Below are positions 57,023 through 64,000 of a stretch of DNA of 64,000 bases, in pieces; the stretch's first letter is position 1, and every line of letters begins with the position of its first letter. Origin of the DNA: Saussurea involucrata (lineage: Eukaryota; Streptophyta; Magnoliopsida; Asterales; Asteraceae); assembly GCA_033807775.1 (NCBI GenBank), contig CM066314.1, positions 37,803,501 through 37,867,500 of the forward strand. The letters are read 5' to 3'. A program made the position numbers and the translations under genes. The notes beneath the pieces were generated by a model. It was not told where the DNA came from. It worked only from the letters and a program-made list of their open reading frames with translations, and searched no databases.

Positions 57023-57907
57023 TGTTGAATAATATATATACATAAATATGTATATTATTTATGCTATGCAAAAGATATTTTTTACTTGGCTCTAGAAAGG
57101 CCACGTCCATGGCTTGGTTTGGAAAACAATTTGTGTGGATGAAAAGCATCATGCACATGCATGCATGACAATCCATGCATGACATCCAACCCATTCCCAT
57201 AACCATATAAATACCCATGTAATGGCTTCCATTTTCATTTGCACCAACCTTTCTTCCTCTCCTTGTTCCCTTCTCGCCGGCAGCAAACACCAGCCACCAA
57301 CACCCCTCCCTAATTTGTTATTTGGTATCTAGAGTGGTATCTAGAGTTTGTGAGGTTGAGAGTGTTCTTGATATTCGGTGGTGTGCGAGAAGACTCGTTA
57401 GTTGATCGTGGATCTTAAGATCCTTGCGAAGCACTTTGTAATCTCCTTGGTTGGTAATAAACACCTGCTCTCTCTCTCTTTGGTGGACGTACACTATCAC
57501 AACGATAGTGGAATCACGTTAACTCCCGGTGTTATTGTTTGCGTTTTTCTTGCCATTCATATATATATCTCGCTATTATATATATATATATATACATATA
57601 TTTATATATATTTCGTCTAATATATAATATATATATATATATCGCTTTTATATATATCTTGCTATATATATATATATATATTTATAGATACTAACGTTTC
57701 CATCGCTTTTATCTATACATATATATATATATATACTTCGCATGGGTTTAATTTTTCTACGTCGAGAATATATTGTGTAACATCTAGATCATTGTTATCC
57801 GCATTTGTTGCTGGGATTATTGTGCACTTGGATTTCTACTCGTTTTGGGACCTTAGAAATCATTTGTGAGCTTCTCGTAATTTTGGCACGGTAAATTTTT
57901 CCTAACA
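57023..57907 (+). repeat. 3' LTR of element D
   Basis: 885 bp partner of the 5' LTR, shorter in the TA repeats. Confidence 0.95.
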
Positions 57908-58098
57908 TGTTTCCAGGTAAGCTGAATTCCAAGTGGTCCGGACCATTCATCGTGAAGGAAGTGTTACCCTATGGAACCATCGAGTTACAAGGAAAAAACG
58001 GAGCTACTTTCAAGGTCAACGGGCAGCAGGTGAAGCCCTACTATAGAGGAGAAGCGGTGGTAGCTGATGCCACGTTTTTGGACAAACCGAAGGAATGA
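57908..58098 (+). pseudogene. Element B integrase C-terminus (GPF/Y end)
   Basis: FPGKLNSKWSGPFIVKEVLPYGTIEL is the conserved end of Athila-like integrases. It is followed by FKVNGQQVKPYY and the stop at 58096-58098. In frame with 51629 after removing D. Confidence 0.88.
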
Positions 58099-59175
58099 TC
58101 TACCATACGGTCGAGCCACGACCGAAACTAAGGCGCTGGGTGGCAGGCAACCCACCGAGGTTTGTTTTTGTTTTAATTTAAGTCCTTTTAGAGTGCTTTT
58201 GATTTACAAAAAAAGGAACAGAGAGTTACGCGGGCTAGGTCGCGGAGGCCGCGGGCCAAGCTGCGCAAGTCTCTGTTTAGGACAAACAACAGAGAGTTAC
58301 GCGGGCTAGGTCGCGGCTTCAGGCTGCGGGCCAAGCCGCGTGTTTTCTTGTGTGGGCTAGGGTTTGGTCGATTTTTTTGTCCTTTCTTGCTTTATGTCTT
58401 CTCAATTCTTCTTCTTCTTCCTTCTTTCTTCTTCATTTTACTTTCTCCATACTTCACTTTCTCTCTCTCTCTCGATTTCCTCTCTCTCTCTCTACCATTT
58501 GCAAGACTTTTGTTCTCCTTCTTCAAGATCTTCAAGGTATATGTGAACTCTCCCTTCCTCTTGTCTTCATTTCAACTATTTTGTGGTTAGTGTTCTCCTC
58601 CCCCATAATTTTCCTTGCTCCTTCAAGTGTTCAAGTTTACTCCCCCAATATTTTGATTTCTCACAAATGCGGTGCACTCATGTGGATATTATGCCTAAAT
58701 TACGAATGCATGCTCCTTGTATGTTAAGAATTTCATATAAGAACTTTATGCTTGTATGCAATCGAGTATGTTAAATTTGTGAGAATGTGTTCTTAAAATG
58801 TGTGATTGGGGACTTTTGGGAAGTAATATGGGGGATATTCTGGGGATACCATGATTTTGTGAACCACTCCCACTTTTGTGCGTAAATGGTACGTTTGGGA
58901 CTTTTTGGTAACATAAAGTTCTTACGTTATTTGTGTGGGATTATTATTGCAAGCATCACCAAACCTCGGTTTCACCAAGGTTTGGGGTTCGTTGAAATTG
59001 TCCAATGGTGAAAACCATTGATGACCCTTAGATGCATGCATTAGGGAAATTATGTGGCTACGGGCTTATTGAACAAAATGCTTGTATTAAAAAGTCTATT
59101 TTATTGGCAACTCTGGCCTAGGTTTGGGGTGGCCATGAATGATATGACTAATTTGGAGTTATTTCCTTGCAGATC
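58099..59175 (+). other. Element B spacer with GC-rich words, CT-rich leader and intron-like segment
   Basis: 58226-58345 holds two copies of a GC-rich phrase (GAGTTACGCGGGCTAGGTCGC ...). 58384-58520 is strongly CT-rich, like a plant 5' leader. AAG|GTATAT at 58536/58537 resembles a splice donor and TTGCAG at 59172 an acceptor, four bases before the third-ORF ATG. A 636-base intron is therefore possible. Confidence 0.5.
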
Positions 59176-60358
59176 ATGAGGCATCACCCGAGCAAACAGC
59201 TAGTCTTCGCGGATTATGAACGCATCTCGCGACGGATCCGTGAGCAAATGTACGTTAGTGAGGCCCACGACAAGCGGTTGGATTGCAAAAATGGAGGAAA
59301 CGAAATGTCAACCATTCGACGAGCGTGGCATCAGACTCGTGACATTACCGGCCAACTCGTTAGTACCGGTCATTATCTGCCAACACTCGTGGGAGCAGTT
59401 CATTCAAACTCCGATCGTGTATGGCGCAAAGGTGGTCAAAGAGTTTTATGCCTGCATGATCCTCGCGGTTTACCATGAACTGTACACCATGAGGATGGGT
59501 GACATGACCGTCCGGATCTCACCGGACGATATGTGCGCATACTACCACGATCCCCGCCGACCAGAACTGAGCGCATCTTATGGGTTGACCAGAAATGAGG
59601 CCTTTCGGGCCAAGCTGAGTCCGATCATCGCCGGGTCCCTGCGGAAAAATGGGCATCTAGGGTGGGACAAGATGGACCAGCACATCTTGAAGAGCGATCT
59701 GCACACCTACCTAGCGTTCCTCATGCTCTTCGTTAAGGCCTCCCTAAACCCGTCATCGCACAACACCACCACCGATAGCCAAGTCGCGGAAGTCCTTTAC
59801 TCGCTCCAAAACAATCTTCCGATGGACATCGGGCATATCATTTGGATGGAGCTGCTCAACGCCGGTATGACCATAGACGGTATCTTACCGTTCCCTTGTC
59901 TTATAACTCACTTTTGCAGGGAAGCCGGCGTCGTAATCGAACGTCTAACCGCATCGAATTAGGACTTCAAGAAGAAGCACTGCGACCAACAAATCAAGGC
60001 GGCGGCGGAGTTGGAAAAGAAACGGCAGCAAGACCCAGACTATTGGAGATGAGCCCTCGCACCACCCGTCGCAGACTCATCAGACAGCGCATCGGACATC
60101 GACCCGAATTTTGACCCGGATTCTGACCCGGATTCGGCGCCCTAGGCGGATACGACCGAGTATTCCGGCGACATACCTCCATACATCCGGCGTTTGTCTT
60201 AGTAGATGGAGGCCGGGTTCCGAGATGTGAACCGTCGATTAGACGGCTTCGTCACACGCCTCACTCAGTCCGGTTTCCCAGAACCACCCGCACAGCCCCA
60301 AGGCCGAAGAGGAGTACGAGGTCGGCAGTCCGGGGGAGCATCTTCATCGCGATGCTAG
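59176..60358 (+). pseudogene. Element B third ORF (plant-transposon-protein domain), broken
   Basis: Starts MRHHPSKQLVFADYERISRR. A frameshift at about 59285-59300 leads into the frame that holds the domain (HSWEQFIQTPIVYGAKVVKEFYA, ... MLFVKASLNPSSHNTT, ... ILPFPCLITHFCREAGV). In-frame stops occur at 59960, 60050, 60143 and 60199-60204. The frame then ends at 60356-60358 after Asp-Pro repeats and a Gln/Arg/Gly-rich tail. The domain aligns by eye with the third ORF of element A (EFYA, SHxTT, LPxPCLIT, AGV), but B lacks A's charged coiled coil. Function unknown. No membrane span is apparent. Confidence 0.72.
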
Positions 60359-61921
60359 GCATGGGTTTGATTTTACCATCTCTGTTTTGATCTTTGTGAT
60401 GTATTGTACTGATTTGTCTTTCTTGTCGGATAACTGTAATAACTGCACAACTATACTCGTAACATCTTTGTATCGCCCAAGTCGACACTTACACATTGAG
60501 GAAAATATGTGGGTTAGGTTTGGGGTGGCCCAATCGGGCCCACTAATGCACATAGATTTCCCGCACTTTTGAATGTTTAGATCATGTAATCTAAGTCCTT
60601 GTGTTGAATAATTGAGACCGACCATTGAGGGAAGAATCTTGTGATAGCAATGTGACCATTTAGGGAGAACTAGGAAAAGGCATGACTAGAGACATTAGTG
60701 GAGACCACCCAATAGCGAAATTTGAGCCTAAAATGACGCATTTCATTTCGAGGGATTTAAACACTTAATTCTTATACACTTTTTCGAATTTCTTGTCGTG
60801 ATTATAGATTGATCTTGCTATAATGTTGCATTGAGTAGCAAAGACGACCATCGGGATATTAGGTAAGGGTATAGTAAACCTTATGGTGTGGACCTTAAGA
60901 GATGATTTCAGGCGTTGTATGCAACGTGGAGCCAGTTTTTATCTACCGTACCCTTGACCCATTATGTGTGTACCCAAAACCCATTTTGCAGCCAAACACT
61001 CACCAACTTTTCGTTTCGAACCCCACCATTAAACCCTAGCCAAAAGCCTTAGCCAACCCTTGTCCGAAAATGTGTCAACCATGAGCAAAAATGAACAGTA
61101 GAAGATAGAGCAGAAAGGAAAAATACAGGCCGGTCAGGAAGAGAAATCGAGTCATTCTAACCCAAGAAATAGAAAAAAGGGCCAATGTAGCCCCAACAAA
61201 ATAAATAGGGCCAATGATGCCCCACCAAAAAAAAAGAGAAAGAGAAAATAGACAGTTATCTACAGCAGATAAATAAGAGAGTCAAAGCGACTCCAATGAT
61301 AACAAAAGGCCAAGTGACAGAAAATGAAGCAAGGAAAGTTCAGAACTGCTAAGAATTGACACATTTAGGATTTTTGATCCGTTTACCCTTCGTTTCATAG
61401 CCATAACCCTAGCCCCGTTACAACTTGGTAAAAGACCTGGATGATCTTCTGGAAAATGTGATTATTGTGTACCACTACCTTCACCAATAGTCCCTGTCTT
61501 GCTATTTGATTCCTTTCTGAGATCATTTTTATTTGGACATTAGTGCGTCTTTCATTAGAGTTGTCATGTGAATTCTCGGGTATCATTGTACATAGCCTCC
61601 TTATACATGACAACATGTGCGACAACCTAGGTTCGAGTGAATAGAGAGCATCCCGTGAGGTAGGGTCGAGGCGAAATGTTTTCCCTAGCATGCTTGGACC
61701 TAGTACGAACTTAGTGTGAGCGGAGTAGTCACGAGTTCAACTCACAATGGAAGGGCATTGATTAAACAGGATAAGGATGAGGCGAGGGTGAGATAAGCAT
61801 TCACGAGTATGGGAAATCAGACGTGCAATACGTGTTACGATTGGGAGTTGTGCAGTTGTCGTTTCATGGATGTATGCTTTCAGTCTTTTTATCGCTAATT
61901 TGCTTAAGGACAAGCAACGCT
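60359..61921 (+). other. Element B 3' non-coding internal region
   Basis: About 1.56 kb without a gene. It contains an early GGTTTGGGGTGGCCC purine-type tract at about 60517 in addition to the functional one beside the LTR, and an A-rich stretch near 61080-61340 with repeated CCAATGATGCCCCA-like phrases. Confidence 0.6.
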
Positions 61922-61935
61922 CGGTTTGGGGTTGT
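61922..61935 (+). other. Polypurine tract of element B
   Basis: CGGTTTGGGGTTGT abutting the LTR TGATAACG. Confidence 0.75.
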
Positions 61936-63177
61936 TGATAACGCCATTTTTTGGCGTTATTTTCGGTCCACAAACCACTCAGAGTGGCTTGTTTTGAAGC
62001 AAAAAGGCGGGATTTTGTGGTTTTCCCAGTGAAATGTGCAAGTAGTCCGGAAGAAAAGGATCGTCGAAAAATACAGCGAAAAAGCCCAAACGAAGGTCCA
62101 AAAGAGAACCAAGAGAAAGCCCAAGTCCTGACCCGAGCCTAAAACCAAGCCTGGAGCCGAACCAGACCAAGAAACCGCACGGCCTGTGTCGAGGCTTAAG
62201 GCCACGAGCTAGGCCGCGCAACTCTCTAATTCAGCCTTAAACTTGGCGTTTTCCGAAATTAGGGCAGGATCGATTCACGTGCGACGGGAGGCGGAGAAGG
62301 GGCGATTTTCATAGGTATTTCCACCACTTTTGAGCCACGATAGAGAGCCGATTGAAGAGGAGTTCACCATGAGTAGCGGATTAGAGCCGAGAAAAGGGAT
62401 TTCATCAGTACAACTTTCACATTCATGATCACGATGCTTTCACACACTACTTTCTACCCTTTTCTTGTGTTTTCGTCCACCCCCAACATAAACTAATCTT
62501 TAGATGTTGGGGGTTGGAATAACTATGGTTTATATTAGAGATGAAGTGTAACCGAAGGATTTTATCGATTTGATCTATGAAGCATTTGATTTTAGTTTTC
62601 TTATACAATTGTAGCTTGATCACCTTCAATTGATTTTCATGGTTTTTGATTAAGTTCGAGAGAATTAATTAATGACTAGATCAGATAATCAGGTGCCGAA
62701 AAAGAGATTCGGGTAGAGATAGTCGAATCACCTTTTTTATCTGTAAAGTTTAACCTAATGTGTTTTAAAGCCACCGGTGGAAATCGAGAGAATAAACTAG
62801 TGAGTTTTAAGATAAAATCCGTTATTGCTTGAGAAAGAATAACGGTGAATTTCAAAACTAGGGTTCATAGAAATAATCGGTAATAATTGTTCGGGTTTTC
62901 GTTCGTCGATAGCATAACCATAGGAAATCCAACCCTCAACCTTTTTCTCTATCAAAGTCTTTTCCAATCTTTCGTTAATCAATTTTAGTTTTATTTAGTT
63001 TTAAACAATTTCTAAACCACAAACCAAAATTTCGACCGTTCAGTTAATAGCAATTGTAGTCATTGTGATACTCAGTTCCTAGTTCCCTTGGTTCGATACT
63101 CGTACTTTCCGTATTATTACTTGATTCGCCCTGTACACTTGCGGTTAGATTAAGGGGGGATGTAAACCCGCCTATCA
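61936..63177 (+). repeat. 3' LTR of element B
   Basis: 1242 bp partner of the 5' LTR with scattered substitutions and small indels. Followed by CTTAC. Confidence 0.93.
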
Positions 63178-63182
63178 CTTAC

Positions 63183-63400
63183 CGGGAAAGATTTTAGTCC
63201 GCCAAATCTGTTTCGTATGCAACAATTCACCCGGTAAGCGCTAATCGTGGTAAGAGTCGTCTTCATCACTTACCAGGGTAAAACTCTCGGTCCTTTAATT
63301 CGCTCTTACCGGGTAAGATTTTTGGTCCTTGTCATATCAATCCGGTAGGTAATGTGAGTTGGTAGACACTTACCCGGGTACACGTTTAGTAAACTACCCG
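63183..63400. mobile_element. Right part of TIR element split by element B
   Basis: Repeated ACCGGGTAAG / CTTACC words at least five times, ending in an inverted repeat of the left end at 37245. Together ~290 bp without coding capacity. Confidence 0.5.
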
Positions 63401-64000
63401 TAAGACTATAAAGTTTGTTTTCAATGTTTTCATGGTCTATAGCCTTGCAAAAATAAATATAGAATTTGGGTTTTTTATTGTAAGAAAACTAAAGCTGCTA
63501 GACATGACAAAATACAATTCCTAAGATTTTCATATCTTATTTTCAAGGTGGTGTTAACCATACCCTTACAACAATTCATGCCTCTCATATTATCTATTTC
63601 TCCTCATATATATTACTATTTTGATGAATTCTAGTCATTTTTAAAATTTAAATTACACGTTATATCCATATAATTAATTGTTTAATTTACTTTTCATTTT
63701 CTAATTTATACTATTATCATATTAATATACATAATCATATTAACTAAAATACATCAAAAATATGTTTATCTTTTTAACAAATTATGCTATTATAATTGTT
63801 TCGTTAATACATTCAAAATGAGTTTAATATTAAGTATTTTTAAATTTAATCATATTATTATAAGTATTTTAATGCTTTAATGTTATACCTTATAGTTATT
63901 TAATTAATGTATTGTTTTATATCTTTTAGTTTTCATGTTGATTTTACACATTTATCTTATTAACATATATAATCATATATCAACAAAAATACACTAAAAA
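63401..64000. other. AT-rich terminal spacer
   Basis: Very AT-rich, no ORF, repeat or site that I can support. Confidence 0.6.

Larger units (their letters stand above)
51630..57907 (+). mobile_element. Element D: young, nearly intact Ty1/copia element
   Basis: LTRs 51630-52530 and 57023-57907, near-identical apart from TA-repeat length and a handful of substitutions. Exact target duplication TGTTT (51625-51629, 57908-57912). Primer site at 52533-52544. One long gag-pol frame interrupted by a single TGA. The few LTR differences mark it as the youngest autonomous-type insertion here. Confidence 0.96.
37314..63177 (+). mobile_element. Element B: Athila-like Ty3/gypsy retrotransposon
   Basis: LTRs 37314-38562 and 61936-63177 with exact target duplication CTTAC (37309-37313, 63178-63182). 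Primer site TGGCGCCGTTGCCGGGG and polypurine tract GGTTTGGGGTTG. Gag, protease, RT, RNase H, integrase and a third ORF all lie on the plus strand. Three insertions (C, a SINE and D) account for about 14 kb of its 25.9 kb span. The bare element is about 11.9 kb. Broken by two frameshifts and two stops in gag-pol, and more in ORF3. Confidence 0.94.

Noticed and set aside
58348..58727. Ser/Leu/Phe-rich ORFs suggesting a membrane protein
   Set aside because: They translate a CT-rich leader and probable intron, and frames in all three phases look alike.
1..64000. A host gene or a novel host defence system in the window
   Set aside because: All long frames are explained by retroelements or their shadows, and I found no frame with host-protein features on either strand.

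Overview
This 64 kb window looks like repeat-dense intergenic DNA from a large plant nuclear genome. I find no host gene, rRNA cluster or tRNA gene that I can support. The evidence is TG...CA long terminal repeats, tRNA-Met and tRNA-Asp-type primer-binding sites, plant-type Ty3/gypsy (Athila-like) and Ty1/copia polyproteins, a Cassandra-type miniature element carrying 5S rRNA sequence, a tRNA-derived SINE and TIR-bearing MITEs. Protein wording resembles Asteraceae retrotransposons, but that family-level guess is from memory and only moderate.

Layout, left to right. 1-1475: unassigned DNA with a block rich in the word TTCCGGA. 1476-3461: a 661-codon coiled-coil ORF of a degenerate, probably copia-type element whose 3' end (repeated polypurine tracts and a ~320 bp LTR) lies at about 20.6-21.55 kb. 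Inside it sits element A (4592-19337, minus strand), an Athila-like Ty3 element of about 12.4 kb once its insert is removed. A has 1574 bp LTRs, gag-protease, an open 1044-codon pol and a third ORF. It is split in gag by H (14047-16401), a 2355 bp non-coding copia-type element with an exact ACTGT target duplication. Beyond A's 5' LTR, 19338-20139 repeats A's own 3' internal region, as if from a truncated tandem copy. 21.87-23.37 kb is an LTR of a decayed Ty3 element (G).

23796-33761 is element E, a minus-strand copia element (TSD TGATC). Its 3' LTR holds a Cassandra TRIM (24083-24717, TSD AAGAA). Its integrase/RT middle is gone and is replaced by the 3' part of another Ty3 element (F, LTR 28122-29853). 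34.1-37.3 kb holds a Mutator-like MITE and a run of TIR-type MITEs.

37314-63177 is element B, a plus-strand Athila-like element (TSD CTTAC) broken by three insertions: C (40256-47692, minus, a Ty3-type element without coding capacity, at the gag/protease join), a SINE (about 51313-51525) and D (51630-57907, plus, a young copia element, TSD TGTTT), both in the integrase C-terminus. Without them B is about 11.9 kb. B itself split a small TIR element whose halves are at 37245-37313 and 63178-63400. The rest to 64000 is AT-rich and featureless.

Functionally these are gag (particle), protease, reverse transcriptase/RNase H and integrase modules plus the Athila third ORF of unknown function. Every long polyprotein carries at least one stop, frameshift or lost key residue. 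The most unusual shared property is that almost every repeat family here carries its own short, often palindromic 'word' repeated many times at low order, and in element A this word runs through LTRs, coding and non-coding parts alike.
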